A DNA stretch of 64,000 nucleotides from assembly GCF_900104245.1 (NCBI RefSeq), contig NZ_FMXN01000001.1:186001-250000 (forward strand), written 5' to 3'. Numbering within the stretch: position 1 is the first letter of the stretch; each line of letters starts with the position of its first letter. The notes beneath the pieces are model-generated. The model searched no databases. It was not told where the DNA came from and saw nothing but the letters and a program-made list of their open reading frames with translations. A program made the translations under genes and the position numbers. This DNA is from Pseudidiomarina indica. Lineage in GTDB: Bacteria > Pseudomonadota > Gammaproteobacteria > Enterobacterales > Alteromonadaceae. Of the stretch, positions 41,198 to 51,584 are shown in pieces.

Positions 41198-42556
41198 TTA
41201 ACCTCGTCCTTGCCGAGCTTCCTTGAGTGAATCGGCAACCAGGAATGCCAATTCTAACACTTGATCCGCGTTCAAGCGAGGGTCACATTGGGTGCGGTAA
41301 CGTTGGGTAAGATCATGCTCACTAATCTGATAAGCCCCCCCCGTACACTCCGTCACATCTTCTCCAGTCATTTCCAAATGAACCCCACCTGGATAAGTTC
41401 CTTCGGCTTGGTGAACGGCAAAAAACTGACATAACTCTCGATGAATATCGTCGAAATTACGGGTTTTTAAGCCATTTTCAGCTTTCACGGTATTGCCGTG
41501 CATCGGGTCGCTGGACCAGACCACCTGACGACCTTCCGCTTTCACTCGACGAACTAAAGTTGGTAATTTATCTGCTAAGGTATTAGCCCCCATACGCGTA
41601 ATCAGCGTAATCCGCCCTGCTTCATTATCTGGGTTGAGCACATCGAGCAACTGAATCAGCTCATCTGCAGGGATGTTTGGCCCAATTTTAATTCCCAACG
41701 GGTTGTGAATGCCGCGCATGAATTCAACATGGGCGTGATCCAATTGCCGTGTCCGTTCACCGATCCACACCATGTGCGCGGAACAATCATAGGGCAACCC
41801 CGTTAGCGTATCGATGCGTGTTAAGGCTTCTTCATAGGGCAATAGCAGCGCCTCATGGGAGGTAAACAACTGGGTTTCTGAAATGGTCGCGTTGCTCTGC
41901 CCATTAATGCCCAGCACTTCCATAAACTTCAATGCCGACTGAATTTGTTCCGCCACCTGCAAATATTTTTCTTTGAGCGGGTTGGCTTGCACAAAGCTCA
42001 TGTTCCATTTATGCACCTTATGCAGATCAGCCAAACCACCTTGGGCAAAAGCACGCAGTAAATTCAACGTAGCTGCCGAGTGATGATAGGCTTGAATCAT
42101 ACGCTCAGGATCGGGCTCACGAGCCGCGGCAGTGAACTCAGCGCCGTTAATAATATCGCCCCGATAACTGGGCAAGCGCACCCCATCAATGATTTCTGTC
42201 TCACTGGAGCGTGGCTTCGCATACTGCCCCGCCATGCGCGCGACTTTGGTCACCGGACATGACCCAGCAAAGGTTAAGACCACCGCCATCTGTAAAATGA
42301 CTTTAAAGGTGTCGCGAATTTTGGGGGCGGTGAAATCCGTAAAGGTTTCAGCACAATCGCCCCCTTGCAACAAGAACCCGTGGCCTTGACTCACCCGCCC
42401 CAGTTGCGAACGTAACGCGCGGGTTTCTTCCGCAAACACCAAGGGTGGGAACGACTTTAATTGCCGTTCCACCTGCTGTAATTGGGCTTCAGAAGAATAC
42501 TGAGGTTGCTGCTGGATAGGTTTCTCCCGCCAGCTGCGGGTACTCCAATTGATCAT
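41198..42556 (-). CDS. Class II 3-deoxy-7-phosphoheptulonate (DAHP) synthase
   Basis: 452 residues. Condenses PEP and erythrose 4-phosphate, the entry step to aromatic amino acids. It belongs to the plant/actinobacterial-type class II, not the AroFGH class I of E. coli. Motifs: [66 protein letters not shown] and [15 protein letters not shown], which carry the PEP and metal ligands (Cys, His, Glu, Asp). It follows htpX at a 24-base distance on the same strand. Confidence 0.94.
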   Translation of the reverse strand: MINWSTRSWREKPIQQQPQYSSEAQLQQVERQLKSFPPLVFAEETRALRSQLGRVSQGHGFLLQGGDCAETFTDFTAPKIRDTFKVILQMAVVLTFAGSCPVTKVARMAGQYAKPRSSETEIIDGVRLPSYRGDIINGAEFTAAAREPDPERMIQAYHHSAATLNLLRAFAQGGLADLHKVHKWNMSFVQANPLKEKYLQVAEQIQSALKFMEVLGINGQSNATISETQLFTSHEALLLPYEEALTRIDTLTGLPYDCSAHMVWIGERTRQLDHAHVEFMRGIHNPLGIKIGPNIPADELIQLLDVLNPDNEAGRITLITRMGANTLADKLPTLVRRVKAEGRQVVWSSDPMHGNTVKAENGLKTRNFDDIHRELCQFFAVHQAEGTYPGGVHLEMTGEDVTECTGGAYQISEHDLTQRYRTQCDPRLNADQVLELAFLVADSLKEARQGRG

Positions 42557-42580
42557 GAGGGTCCTTACTTACTAATTCAT

Positions 42581-43453
42581 TTACAGATTTTCGAGTGCAC
42601 GAATACGTTTGCTTAACGGCGGGTGACTCATAAATAACTCACTGATGCTGCGCTTGCTTTGAATTCCGAACGCCATCATGGAGCCATCCAGGGTGGATTC
42701 ATCTGCATTCTGCAAACGCTTTAACGCGGCAATCATTTTCTGTTTACCGACTAATTTAGCGGAGCCTGCATCGGCTCGGAACTCACGTTGCCGTGAGAAC
42801 CACATCACTATCATACTAGCTAAAATACCAAACACCATTTCTAACACAATCACAATGGCGAAGTAAGCCATGCCACCCAACCCTTGCCCGTTTTGTGAAT
42901 TGCTGCGGGTGGCGTTATCAATCACGGTGGCAATCACGCGCGCAAAGAAAATCACGAAGGTATTCACCACGCCCTGAATCAGGGTCAAAGTCACCATATC
43001 GCCGTTGGCAATATGACTCACCTCGTGAGCTAGCACGGCTTCCACTTCATCTTGCGTCATATTCCGCATCAAGCCGGTGCTGACTGCAACCAATGAGTTA
43101 TTTTTGCTCGCTCCGGTGGCAAACGCATTGGGTTCCGGGGACTGATAAATCGCCACTTCAGGCATCGGAATACCTGCTTGTTGTGCTTGTCGTGCAACGG
43201 TATTCAATAACCATTGCTCGGTTTGGTTGCGAGGCTGATGGATCACCTCTGCCCCAACGGTTCGCTTTGCTAACCACTTTGACATCAGCAATGAAATAAA
43301 CGCGCCACCAAACCCAAATAAGGCAGCAAAAATAAACAGCCCTTGGTACTGTCCAGGTTCTACTCCGAACGCCGGCATGAGAATATTCATGACCACACTA
43401 AGGACCAGCAAAATTGCTAAGTTCGTTGCTAAAAACAGCACAATTCGCAACAT
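42581..43453 (-). CDS. htpX: Membrane zinc protease HtpX
   Basis: 290 residues (E. coli 293), M48B family. Two N-terminal helices ([19 protein letters not shown] and [18 protein letters not shown]), the zinc site HEVSH in [15 protein letters not shown], two further helices, and the distal zinc ligand in [11 protein letters not shown]. It degrades misfolded membrane proteins alongside FtsH. A sigma70-type promoter is visible upstream (43492-43520). Heat-shock or Cpx control, known in E. coli, is not evident. Confidence 0.95.
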   Translation of the reverse strand: MLRIVLFLATNLAILLVLSVVMNILMPAFGVEPGQYQGLFIFAALFGFGGAFISLLMSKWLAKRTVGAEVIHQPRNQTEQWLLNTVARQAQQAGIPMPEVAIYQSPEPNAFATGASKNNSLVAVSTGLMRNMTQDEVEAVLAHEVSHIANGDMVTLTLIQGVVNTFVIFFARVIATVIDNATRSNSQNGQGLGGMAYFAIVIVLEMVFGILASMIVMWFSRQREFRADAGSAKLVGKQKMIAALKRLQNADESTLDGSMMAFGIQSKRSISELFMSHPPLSKRIRALENL

Positions 43454-43491
43454 CTAATAAAACCTCTTGTTAACTAGGGAAGACACCTTGA

Positions 43492-43520
43492 TTTATAAGG
43501 GTGTTAGCCGTTAATTACAA
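43492..43520 (-). promoter_or_regulatory. Predicted htpX promoter
   Basis: On the - strand: TTGTAA (43520-43515), a 17-bp spacer, TATAAA (43497-43492). This is a near-consensus sigma70 promoter about 40 bases before the htpX start. CTTGTAA...CCCTTATA overlaps it and weakly resembles a sigma32 promoter. Confidence 0.6.
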
Positions 43521-43603
43521 GACATCATCCTGTTTTTTTCAGGTTAATTTGATACGCTTGCGCGATACCACGTCCTTTTCGAATTCACTAAGGAGTTCTC
43601 ATC

Positions 43604-44338
43604 ATGACATCCCCGACTTTGCTGCTTATGAGTAGCTCACGTGCCGGCGATAGCGATTATTTAGCCCCCTGTTTAGAACCAATACGGACAATCTGCCAGG
43701 AGCGGACCATTCTTTTTATTCCTTATGCCGGCGTAGGAATGACCGCCGCTGACTATACGGCTCGTGTGCAAGCTGCATTGGCACCCGCTGGTCTAACCGT
43801 GATGGGAATTGAAGAAGCAACAGATCCAGTCGCAGCCGTGCAAACGGCAGAAGCTATTTTAGTCGGCGGTGGTAATACCTTCCGCTTGCTCGAACAGTTG
43901 TATCACCACCAGTTGCTTGAGCCGATTCGCCAAGCGGTTGCTGCCGGCACGCCCTATCTAGGCTGGAGCGCCGGTGCGAATATTGCAGGGTTAAGCATTC
44001 GTACCACCAATGACATGCCCATTGTCGAGCCGCCATCGTTTACTGCGCTGGGGTTAGTCCCGTTTCAGCTCAATCCCCACTATACGGATTTCAAACCCGC
44101 TGGGTTCCATGGTGAAACGCGCGATCAACGCTTGCAAGAGTTTATGGTCGTGGCCCCCCAGACGCCTATTTTCGCGATTCCCGAAGGCACTTTCTTGCAG
44201 GTATCTGGCCAACAAATGCATTATCAAGGTAACGCGCCCGCCTATCTCTTCCTTAAGGGTGAGAAGCAGGTGGTAGCGCCGCAGCAGGATTGTTCCCAGT
44301 GGCTAACCGCTGCGCCAGTGGCAGCAACAGCCGAGTAA
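43604..44338 (+). CDS. pepE: Alpha-aspartyl dipeptidase PepE
   Basis: 244 residues (E. coli 229), family S51. Hydrolyses dipeptides with N-terminal aspartate. Nucleophile serine in YLGWSAGANIAGLS; other conserved segments are LVGGGNTFRLLEQL and FQLNPHYTDF. RBS AAGGAG lies 11 bases upstream. Its last 86 bases overlap the oppositely oriented bioD gene, longer than needed for either family; the extra PepE residues are at the C-terminus. Confidence 0.9.
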   Translation: MTSPTLLLMSSSRAGDSDYLAPCLEPIRTICQERTILFIPYAGVGMTAADYTARVQAALAPAGLTVMGIEEATDPVAAVQTAEAILVGGGNTFRLLEQLYHHQLLEPIRQAVAAGTPYLGWSAGANIAGLSIRTTNDMPIVEPPSFTALGLVPFQLNPHYTDFKPAGFHGETRDQRLQEFMVVAPQTPIFAIPEGTFLQVSGQQMHYQGNAPAYLFLKGEKQVVAPQQDCSQWLTAAPVAATAE

Positions 44339-45017
44339 GTGTTTCAGGTTCGGGCGAAAAAGGAATTTTCGCCCAGCACGGCGCCGGAATCATCCGCGCT
44401 AATGTATCATAATTTTCTGCACAGCAGACCATCGGCTCTGGAGTTAATTGATTGCCGACCCAACCGACAAGCGTTAATCCGCGCCGCTGGATATCCGCCA
44501 CGGTTAACAACGCATGATTGATGCAGCCTAATTGCATGCCAATCACTAAGATCACCTCTGCATTCAGTGCTGTTGCCACATCAGCCATGGTCTCTTCCAT
44601 GGATAAGGGCACTAACCAGCCGCCGGCTCCCTCAATCACTAATAATTCCTCGGTGTCGATACTCGCGTGAATGTGCGCCGCTATCCTGTTGGTGGAGAGC
44701 GATTGTTGCTGATGCGCTGCCGCGATATGAGGGGCGATGGCCGGCGCATAACAAAATGGGTTCACCCGCTGATAATTCTCAGGCGTCACAGGCATCCCTA
44801 CAGCATCCATTAACGCTAATGCATCCTCATTACGTAATTGCCTTTGTTGATAGCATGCGCCTGAAGACACCGGTTTACGCACCCCCACACGCACCTCTAA
44901 TTGTTGCAAGGCGCGACATAATGCTTGGGTCACCGTGGTTTTACCAACGCCAGTATCGGTGCCTGTTACAAACACTTTGGCAGGCCCCTCCACCAATGCC
45001 TTTTGGTTAATTATCAT
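44253..45017 (-). CDS. bioD: Dethiobiotin synthetase BioD
   Basis: 254 residues (E. coli 225). Closes the ureido ring of dethiobiotin from DAPA, CO2 and ATP. P-loop GTDTGVGKTTVTQAL near residue 18; catalytic lysine in RKPVSSGA; VIEGAGGWLVPLS downstream. ATG 45017 overlaps the bioC stop (ATGA). The tail beyond about residue 230 (TGNNPAAALPPASHP) is poorly conserved and is encoded opposite the pepE end. It is the last gene of the bioBFCD operon. Confidence 0.93.
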   Translation of the reverse strand: MIINQKALVEGPAKVFVTGTDTGVGKTTVTQALCRALQQLEVRVGVRKPVSSGACYQQRQLRNEDALALMDAVGMPVTPENYQRVNPFCYAPAIAPHIAAAHQQQSLSTNRIAAHIHASIDTEELLVIEGAGGWLVPLSMEETMADVATALNAEVILVIGMQLGCINHALLTVADIQRRGLTLVGWVGNQLTPEPMVCCAENYDTLARMIPAPCWAKIPFSPEPETLTRLLLPLAQRLATGNNPAAALPPASHP

Positions 45018-45778
45018 TGCGTTTTTCTCAATGTGATAAAGGCAATTTCCCAATGCAAAGGAAGCAATCCTTGTGGATCTCGATGGATTTCCATGGCTGT
45101 TGCAACTCGTTGAAGCTGCCCTTTGGTCAACCCGGGGCGCGCTTGATATTGATAGTTCGCACCAATGCCTTTTAGTTGGTGCAACATGGCCAATACCGTT
45201 GGATAACGAACCGTGATGGTTTGCTGCTCAACGGTGACCGACACTCCCTCAAGTAGAGCTAATTGCTGCTGCAATTCAGGGTAAGTCAGAAATGAGTTAT
45301 GGCGACGATGACCGGTATACCGCAATAAATACCCACTCAATGGCTGCAACGACCCTTGCAACACAGTACTCGCCACGATTCTCCCCTGTGGTTTCACGCA
45401 GGCAACCCATTGCCGCAAAGCAGCCAATGGCTGATCTGCCCATTGCAGCACTAAATTCGCGTACAACGTATGAACGGACGCAGGGGCAAACGGAAGCTGT
45501 TCCATATCTGCCCGCACCCAATTGAGTGCTGGCAACCGCTGCTGGGCTTGCTGTAACATGCCCACAGCCAAGTCCAACCCCACGTAATGACTAGCGCGCT
45601 GCTGCAGTGCCTCACTATTCACCCCAGGACCACACCCAATATCCAGCGTCACACCGAGTTCTTCCGCAGGCAATTGCGCCAATAGATAAGCAGCACACTG
45701 GCGCTGTAATTCATTATGTTGGGTGTAACCGACAGCTGCTCGACTAAAGTGTTGGGAAATTTCTAATTTGTGAGACAT
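45014..45778 (-). CDS. bioC: Malonyl-ACP O-methyltransferase BioC
   Basis: 254 residues. Methylates malonyl-ACP with SAM, disguising it so that the fatty acid machinery can build pimelate for biotin. SAM motif TLDIGCGPGVNSEALQQR near residue 43, acidic motif GLDLAVGMLQQA, and WVRADMEQLPF. It overlaps bioF by 16 bases and bioD by 4. The matching esterase BioH is not in this window. Confidence 0.93.
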   Translation of the reverse strand: MSHKLEISQHFSRAAVGYTQHNELQRQCAAYLLAQLPAEELGVTLDIGCGPGVNSEALQQRASHYVGLDLAVGMLQQAQQRLPALNWVRADMEQLPFAPASVHTLYANLVLQWADQPLAALRQWVACVKPQGRIVASTVLQGSLQPLSGYLLRYTGHRRHNSFLTYPELQQQLALLEGVSVTVEQQTITVRYPTVLAMLHQLKGIGANYQYQARPGLTKGQLQRVATAMEIHRDPQGLLPLHWEIAFITLRKTQ

Positions 45779-46869
45779 TGTTTCAATCCTTCCACGAGCC
45801 TCACAATCGCCGCTTCAGTATGATTCGCCGTAATGGTGATCCGCAACCGCGCACTACCAGCGGGAACCGTGGGTGGACGGATCACGCCACAATCAAGCTG
45901 CTGGTCAGCTAAACGTTGGCCCCATGCAAGCGCCAGCTGTTCAGCTCCGAGCCAGATGGTTTGAATCGGATGTTCGCTGGGGTGTAATGCGATTCCCGCT
46001 GCTCGACATAGTTCTCTAAACCGCGCAATACGTTCTCGCAAGCGTTGCCGTATTTGCTCGCCTTCAGGGCTTTGAATCACGGTGATGGCAGCACTAATCG
46101 CTGCGGCTTGGGCTGCGGGCATCGCGGTCGAATAAATAAACTCACGCCCCTCGTTCACTAAATACTCCAGCTCAGCCGTGCCACCCACCAGAGCGGCTCC
46201 CATCACACCAATGGCTTTACCAAATGGAATCGTTAATAGCGCATGGGAATCCGGGAGCAACGCTGCAGCACCCCGTCCCCCCTTGCCGATCACGCCAATT
46301 CCATGGGCATCGTCCACCCATAAATCAGCAGGCAATGCCGCAAACTCTGCTAAAGGAGCTTGGTCGCCATCCATGCTAAACACACTTTCAGTGATGATTG
46401 AATTGGTTCCTTCACCTAGCCATTGCCGTGCTGTAGCAACAGATTGATGAGGGAAACGACGCCATTTGCGCGGCGGCAAACCAGCCAATAACGAGGCATG
46501 GCATAACCGATCCAGCAGTAATTGATCGTAATAGGCGTGGAATCCTTTGAGAGCGCACTGGTTGGCGGCGAACCCACTGCTAAATAAGAGTGCGCTATCA
46601 CGTTCTAACCATTCTGCTAATTGCTGGGTTAAGCGCTGATGAGGTGCTTGGTAACCACAGATTAAGGGCGAGCCAGCACTCCCACAGCCATAATCGCTCA
46701 AGCCTTGTTGAAACGCAGCAATCACCTGTGGATGCTGAGCTAACCCCAAGTAATCATTACGATTGAAAGCGTCCCTTGTTGGAACCTGAGCAACTCGTAA
46801 AGAGCGCCAACGAAGCGCTGCTTGGCGCTGCTGTCGGTGCTGCGCCAAGGAAAGAGTGAGGCGTTCCAT
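45763..46869 (-). CDS. bioF: 8-amino-7-oxononanoate synthase BioF
   Basis: 368 residues (E. coli 384). PLP enzyme joining pimeloyl thioester and alanine. PLP lysine in TIPFGKAIGVMGAALVGG; cofactor aspartate in WVDDAHGIGVIG; substrate motif NRNDYLGLAQHP near the N-terminus. It starts 3 bases after the bioB stop and overlaps bioC. Confidence 0.94.
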   Translation of the reverse strand: MERLTLSLAQHRQQRQAALRWRSLRVAQVPTRDAFNRNDYLGLAQHPQVIAAFQQGLSDYGCGSAGSPLICGYQAPHQRLTQQLAEWLERDSALLFSSGFAANQCALKGFHAYYDQLLLDRLCHASLLAGLPPRKWRRFPHQSVATARQWLGEGTNSIITESVFSMDGDQAPLAEFAALPADLWVDDAHGIGVIGKGGRGAAALLPDSHALLTIPFGKAIGVMGAALVGGTAELEYLVNEGREFIYSTAMPAAQAAAISAAITVIQSPEGEQIRQRLRERIARFRELCRAAGIALHPSEHPIQTIWLGAEQLALAWGQRLADQQLDCGVIRPPTVPAGSARLRITITANHTEAAIVRLVEGLKQCLTN

Positions 46870-46872
46870 GGG

Positions 46873-47913
46873 CTAACGCACTTCGTAATAAAGAGGCGCC
46901 TGTTGTTGCTCGGTCACGGCATCTTGCAGCGCCGCGGTATGTACCTCATCATCATAATCTTGATGTGCCAATACCTTTAAGCCCAATCGCTCAAATAGCG
47001 CACGATCGTGATCCACGTCTGGGTTGGCCGTGGTTAACAGTCGTTCGCCATAGAAGATCGAGTTCGCCCCCGCTAAAAAACACAAGGCTTGCATCTGATC
47101 GTTCATGGTTTCGCGCCCGGCAGACAATCGGACATAAGAGGTTGGCATTAAAATTCGCGCCACGGCAATGGTGCGGATAAATTCAAAGGGGTCCAAATCG
47201 TCTAAGTCCGCCATCGGCGTGCCCTTTACTTTGACCAGCATATTAATAGGCACACTCTCAGGATGGACCGGCAAATTTGCCAATTGCATGAGTAACCCGA
47301 CCCGATCATGACGACGTTCCCCCATGCCGACAATTCCGCCCGCACACACTTTCATTCCAGCGTCACGCACGTGCGCTAAGGTTGCCAACCGATCGGCATA
47401 AGTTCGAGTGGTAATCACTTCGCCATAATAGTCAGGCGACGTATCCAAGTTATGATTGTAATAATCGAGTCCTGCTTGTTTCAGCGCGTGTGCTTGGTGC
47501 TCATTGAGCATGCCCAGCGTCATGCAGGTTTCCAAACCCAAGGCTTTCACGCGCTTTACCATATCAATGACATAGGGCATGTCACGGTCATTTGGATGCC
47601 GCCATGCTGCGCCCATACAGAACCGCGAAGCACCTTGTGCTTTAGCAGCTGCTGCTTTCTCAACCACCTGTTCTACTGCCAATAAGCGTTCCCGCTCAAC
47701 ATCGGTGCGATAATGCGCACTTTGCGGACAATATTTGCAGTCCTCTGGACAGGCCCCTGTCTTAATCGACAATAAGGTGCTCACTTGCACCTCGTTGGGA
47801 TCAAAATGCTGGCGATGCACTTGCTGAGCTTGAAACAAGAGATCATTAAAAGGTAACGCAAAGAGCGCTTCTACTGCTGGACGCTGCCACTGCTGGCGAT
47901 GAGAACTCGACAT
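46873..47913 (-). CDS. bioB: Biotin synthase BioB
   Basis: 346 residues, exactly the E. coli length when ATG 47913 is used. Upstream in-frame codons to 47961 lack a ribosome site and would run towards the operator. Radical-SAM enzyme inserting sulfur into dethiobiotin. 4Fe-4S motif [11 protein letters not shown]; 2Fe-2S cysteines in FCMGAAW and [12 protein letters not shown] plus one more, with the arginine in [11 protein letters not shown]. It leads the bioBFCD operon under a BirA-type operator. Confidence 0.96.
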   Translation of the reverse strand: MSSSHRQQWQRPAVEALFALPFNDLLFQAQQVHRQHFDPNEVQVSTLLSIKTGACPEDCKYCPQSAHYRTDVERERLLAVEQVVEKAAAAKAQGASRFCMGAAWRHPNDRDMPYVIDMVKRVKALGLETCMTLGMLNEHQAHALKQAGLDYYNHNLDTSPDYYGEVITTRTYADRLATLAHVRDAGMKVCAGGIVGMGERRHDRVGLLMQLANLPVHPESVPINMLVKVKGTPMADLDDLDPFEFIRTIAVARILMPTSYVRLSAGRETMNDQMQALCFLAGANSIFYGERLLTTANPDVDHDRALFERLGLKVLAHQDYDDEVHTAALQDAVTEQQQAPLYYEVR

Positions 47914-47961
47914 AAAACAACCTAATTGAATCAATAACCATGAACGTAATTTTGTTTGCAC

Positions 47962-48015
47962 AGGGTACGTCGTTTTCTTAAACTGTCAACTTTTATATCG
48001 CCCCACATATTACAA
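47962..48015. promoter_or_regulatory. Divergent bio promoter region with BirA-type operator
   Basis: Half-sites CTGTCAACT (47983-47991) and ATATTACAA (48007-48015), 15 bp apart, match the proteobacterial BirA pattern TTGTnAACC-N14/15-GGTTnACAA in spacing and in 11 of the 16 defined positions. The left half overlaps a perfect TTGACA -35 for bioB on the - strand (47989-47984), with TACCCT (47967-47962) as a plausible -10 at 16 bp. Biotin-loaded BirA would shut off bioBFCD and bioA together. Confidence 0.68.
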
Positions 48016-48032
48016 CTGGCTATTATTTAATC

Positions 48033-49316
48033 ATGTTATCATCTTCTGATTTAGCTTTTGACCGTCATCATATCTGGCACCCATACACATCATTACAGCA
48101 ACCGCTGCCGGTTTACCCCGTGGCCAGCGCTCAAGGATGCGTCATTACCCTTACCGATGGGACTCAACTCATCGATGGCATGGCCTCCTGGTGGGCAGCC
48201 ATTCATGGCTATAACCACCCAACCTTAAATCAAGCCATGACTGAGCAACTTCACCACATGAGTCACGTGATGTTTGGTGGCTTGACTCACGCGCCCGCCG
48301 TGCAGTTATGTCGACAGCTGGTGGCCATGACACCCTCGGCATTGCAGCATGTTTTCTTAGCGGATTCAGGCTCGGTCGCGGTCGAAGTCGCCATTAAAAT
48401 GGCGTTGCAGTATTGGGCCAGTCGTGATCAACCGCAGAAAAATCGTTTAGTCACCATTCGAGGCGGCTACCATGGAGATACCTTTGCAGCGATGTCAGTC
48501 TGTGATCCGGTCACGGGAATGCACCATTTATTCCACGGCAGCTTGGCACAACAACTCTTTGCACCAACCCCTACCATCCGCCCCCACGAACCTTGGCATG
48601 CCGCTGCCATCGAACCTTTGGCACAATTGCTAGAGCAGCATCATCACGAACTGGCAGCTCTTATTTTGGAGCCCCTAGTACAGGGTGCGGGAGGCATGCG
48701 ATTTTATCATCCGCAATATCTCACCGAAGCGAAACGCTTATGCGAGCACTATCAGGTGCTCTTTATTGCCGATGAAATTGCCACTGGGTTTGGCCGCACA
48801 GGCTCCCTCTTTGCCTGTGAACAAGCGCAAGTGACACCTGACATTTTGTGTCTCGGTAAAGCGCTCACCGGTGGCTATCTCACCTTAGCAGCGGTGCTAT
48901 GCACCCAGGATGTTGCGCACACCATCAGTCACGGGCCAGCCGGTGGTGCACTGATGCATGGCCCCACCTTTATGGGCAACCCCTTAGCCTGTGCCGTGGC
49001 CTCAGCCAGTCTCCAGCTGTTACAAGAGAGCCCATGGCAAACGCAAGTGCAGCATATTGAACAGCAGTTGCAGCAAGAACTTGCGGCGGCTAAAGAACTG
49101 CCGGGTGTCGTGGATGTACGGGTATTGGGGGCAATTGGTGTGATTGAACTGGATCACCCCGTGGATGTTGCTGCTGCCCAGCGCATTTGTGTTGAACAAG
49201 GGGTCTGGATCCGTCCCTTTGGCCGACTGATTTATGTGATGCCGCCCTACCTCATCAGTGCTGCGCAATTGAGCAAACTTACCCATACCATGTGCTATCT
49301 AGCGAAAACCCTATGA
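48033..49316 (+). CDS. bioA: Adenosylmethionine-8-amino-7-oxononanoate transaminase BioA
   Basis: 427 residues (E. coli 429). PLP aminotransferase that uses SAM as amino donor to make DAPA from KAPA. N-terminal [18 protein letters not shown] is characteristic; [16 protein letters not shown]; cofactor aspartate in [18 protein letters not shown] lysine in [13 protein letters not shown]. It diverges from bioB. No good ribosome site precedes ATG 48033. Confidence 0.95.
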   Translation: MLSSSDLAFDRHHIWHPYTSLQQPLPVYPVASAQGCVITLTDGTQLIDGMASWWAAIHGYNHPTLNQAMTEQLHHMSHVMFGGLTHAPAVQLCRQLVAMTPSALQHVFLADSGSVAVEVAIKMALQYWASRDQPQKNRLVTIRGGYHGDTFAAMSVCDPVTGMHHLFHGSLAQQLFAPTPTIRPHEPWHAAAIEPLAQLLEQHHHELAALILEPLVQGAGGMRFYHPQYLTEAKRLCEHYQVLFIADEIATGFGRTGSLFACEQAQVTPDILCLGKALTGGYLTLAAVLCTQDVAHTISHGPAGGALMHGPTFMGNPLACAVASASLQLLQESPWQTQVQHIEQQLQQELAAAKELPGVVDVRVLGAIGVIELDHPVDVAAAQRICVEQGVWIRPFGRLIYVMPPYLISAAQLSKLTHTMCYLAKTL

Positions 49317-49323
49317 TTTTCGC

Positions 49324-49351
49324 TTGAGTCTGACGGAAAGCAAGGTAACAT
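49324..49351 (+). promoter_or_regulatory. Possible asnS promoter
   Basis: TTGAGT (49324-49329), a 16-bp spacer, TAACAT (49346-49351), about 45 bases before the asnS start. The hexamers are imperfect. Confidence 0.4.
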
Positions 49352-49396
49352 ATCAGCCTATTTTACTTTTAACCTAACTAACGGAGTTTGTAGGCC

Positions 49397-50797
49397 ATGT
49401 CCTTCGCAACAATTGTCGATGTCTTATCGGGAAAAATTGCCGTTGGTGATGAAGTTACTGTGCGCGGTTGGGTTCGTACCCGACGGGATTCTAAGGCAGG
49501 CATTTCATTTATCAATGTGCATGATGGTTCGTGTTTTGATGCTATTCAAGCAGTCGTCCCTAATCATCTCGACAATTATGACAATGAAGTGCTCAAGCTA
49601 ACCACCGGGTGCAGTGTTGCAATCACGGGAACAGTCAGTGAGTCCGCAGGTCAAGGCCAGAATTACGAAATTCAAGCGACTGCCGTAAAGGTTTATGGGT
49701 TTATTGACGATCCTGATACCTACCCGATGTCGCCGAAGCCTCACTCCATGGAATATTTGCGTGAATACGCGCACCTCCGCCCACGGACCAATATTACCGG
49801 GGCGGTCATGCGCGTGCGGAACTGCCTCGCACAAGCATTGCATCGATTCTTCCACGAACGCGGTTATTTGTGGGTCGCAACCCCAATTATCACAGCTTCT
49901 GATGCAGAAGGTGCCGGTGAAATGTTCCGCGTATCAACGCTCGACCTGATGAACTTGCCGCACACAGCCGCCGGTGAGGTTGATTTCAGCAAGGACTTTT
50001 TCGGTAAAGAAGCGTTCCTTACCGTATCGGGCCAACTGAATGGGGAAGCCTATGCGTGCGCCCTCTCCAAAATTTATACCTTTGGGCCAACCTTCCGCGC
50101 CGAGAACTCCAACACCAGCCGCCATCTGGCTGAGTTTTGGATGGTTGAACCTGAAGTGGCTTTTGCCAACCTCGATGATATCGCCTACCTCGCGGAAGAC
50201 ATGCTGAAGTATTGTATCCGCGCCGTGCTTGAAGAGCGTGCCGATGATATGGCGTTCTTCCAGAAACGAGTGGACAGTCAAGTCATCGAGCGTTTGAATC
50301 ATGTCCTCGAACATAAATTTGTTCACATGGATTACACTGAAGCCGTTGAGATCCTGAAAAACTGCGGCAAGAAATTCCAGTATCCAGTGGAATGGGGCAC
50401 CGATTTGCAATCCGAGCACGAACGTTACTTGGCAGAAGAACACGTTGGTGCACCGATTGTTCTGAAAAACTACCCGAAAGATATCAAAGCGTTTTATATG
50501 CGCCAGAACGAGGACGGCAAAACCGTTGCGGCAATGGACGTACTCGCCCCAGGAATTGGTGAAATTATCGGTGGCAGTGCCCGTGAAGAACGCTTAGATC
50601 GTTTGGATGCACGCATGCTAGAGCTGGGCATGGAACTGGACCAATACAGTTGGTATCGTGACCTACGCCGCTACGGAACCGTGCCACATGCAGGCTTTGG
50701 CTTAGGTTTCGAGCGTTTGGTGACTTATGTGACGGGCATGAGCAACATCCGTGATGTTATCCCCTTCCCGCGGGCGCCGAAATCAGCAGAGTTCTAA
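49397..50797 (+). CDS. asnS: Asparaginyl-tRNA synthetase AsnS
   Basis: 466 residues, same length as E. coli AsnRS. Class IIb enzyme. N-terminal OB-fold anticodon domain ([20 protein letters not shown]). Motif 2 around [20 protein letters not shown]; motif 3 [20 protein letters not shown]. Charging asparagine directly implies that the Gln/Asn amidotransferase route is not the only source of Asn-tRNA. GGAG lies 12 bases upstream, and a 13-bp terminator hairpin follows. Confidence 0.97.
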   Translation: MSFATIVDVLSGKIAVGDEVTVRGWVRTRRDSKAGISFINVHDGSCFDAIQAVVPNHLDNYDNEVLKLTTGCSVAITGTVSESAGQGQNYEIQATAVKVYGFIDDPDTYPMSPKPHSMEYLREYAHLRPRTNITGAVMRVRNCLAQALHRFFHERGYLWVATPIITASDAEGAGEMFRVSTLDLMNLPHTAAGEVDFSKDFFGKEAFLTVSGQLNGEAYACALSKIYTFGPTFRAENSNTSRHLAEFWMVEPEVAFANLDDIAYLAEDMLKYCIRAVLEERADDMAFFQKRVDSQVIERLNHVLEHKFVHMDYTEAVEILKNCGKKFQYPVEWGTDLQSEHERYLAEEHVGAPIVLKNYPKDIKAFYMRQNEDGKTVAAMDVLAPGIGEIIGGSAREERLDRLDARMLELGMELDQYSWYRDLRRYGTVPHAGFGLGFERLVTYVTGMSNIRDVIPFPRAPKSAEF

Positions 50798-50813
50798 TCT
50801 TGGAACTGATACA

Positions 50814-50848
50814 GAACAAAACCAGCGCAAGCTGGTTTTGTTCTTTTT
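50814..50848. terminator. Terminator between asnS and the nitroreductase gene
   Basis: Perfect 13-bp stem GAACAAAACCAGC (50814-50826) and GCTGGTTTTGTTC (50831-50843) closed by a GCAA tetraloop, then TTTTT on the + strand. It lies between two convergent stops and probably serves both, most strongly asnS. Confidence 0.93.
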
Positions 50849-50854
50849 GTCTTC

Positions 50855-51421
50855 CTATAAAGGCGACGCTTGGCCCCAGTAACGAACCTTCTCGGTCATG
50901 TCTTTATGTGGCTTAATGGGCGTATCAACGACAGGTGTTCCAACATACATAAAGCCGACAATGGCATCTTTATTGGTCAACCCTAACGCCTGTTTGACGC
51001 CCTCGTCTTCGGCAAACCAGCCCGTTCTCCAGACCGCTCCAAGACCTTGAACAAACGCCGCTTGTTGCAACAGCAAGGCCGCACACGCAGCGCTTGCAAA
51101 TTGTTCATCCCGCGGTACTTTGTCATGCTCTTGATACGTCATGGCCACGACAATCACCATCGGCGCTCGCAATGGTAGTTCTTTGGCGCGCTCAACCTGA
51201 GCTTCGGGCTCTCCCTTCGCCGCTGCGGCTTTCGCAAAAATGGTTCCTAATTCAGCCAATTGTTCGCCCTGAAAAATGGTTATTTGATATGGCTGCAACG
51301 CCATATGGTCGGGAGCACGAGCGGCCGCAGTAATCATGAGATCAAGTTGTTCGTCCGTAGGTCCTGGCGCAACCACGCGCGGCATGGACGAACGCGTGGT
51401 GAGCAATTCGAGTGCGTTCAT
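50855..51421 (-). CDS. Nitroreductase family protein, YdjA type
   Basis: 188 residues (E. coli YdjA 183), FMN-binding nitroreductase of the smallest subfamily. The sequence begins MNALELLTTRSS and has RAPDHMALQPYQI, the phosphate/FMN loop, then AVWRTGW and KDAIVGFMYVGTP. ATG 51421 has GAGG seven bases upstream; in-frame codons beyond run into the sppA promoter region. Physiological substrate unknown. It neighbours sppA and ansA divergently, which is also the E. coli order. Confidence 0.9.
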   Translation of the reverse strand: MNALELLTTRSSMPRVVAPGPTDEQLDLMITAAARAPDHMALQPYQITIFQGEQLAELGTIFAKAAAAKGEPEAQVERAKELPLRAPMVIVVAMTYQEHDKVPRDEQFASAACAALLLQQAAFVQGLGAVWRTGWFAEDEGVKQALGLTNKDAIVGFMYVGTPVVDTPIKPHKDMTEKVRYWGQASPL

Positions 51422-51584
51422 AAAAACCTCATCTAATGAACTAGCTAGAAGAATCCCAACGGGGATCGTGGAAATGCATCCTAGCATAACAAATGATCAC
51501 TCTCTGTTACATTGTCTGACTGGTTTATGCGTTATTTCTAGGTTACTCTTGAAGCGGGTATGGATTCCACTAGAGATGACAACT

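Noticed and set aside
43502-43530. Sigma32 heat-shock promoter for htpX
   Set aside because: CTTGTAA-N13-CCCTTATA matches the -10 poorly, while the overlapping sigma70 hexamers with 17-bp spacing are near consensus.
49934-50443. 169-codon open frame on the - strand inside asnS
   Set aside because: Entirely within the conserved AsnRS catalytic core, with no ribosome site and no recognisable domain.
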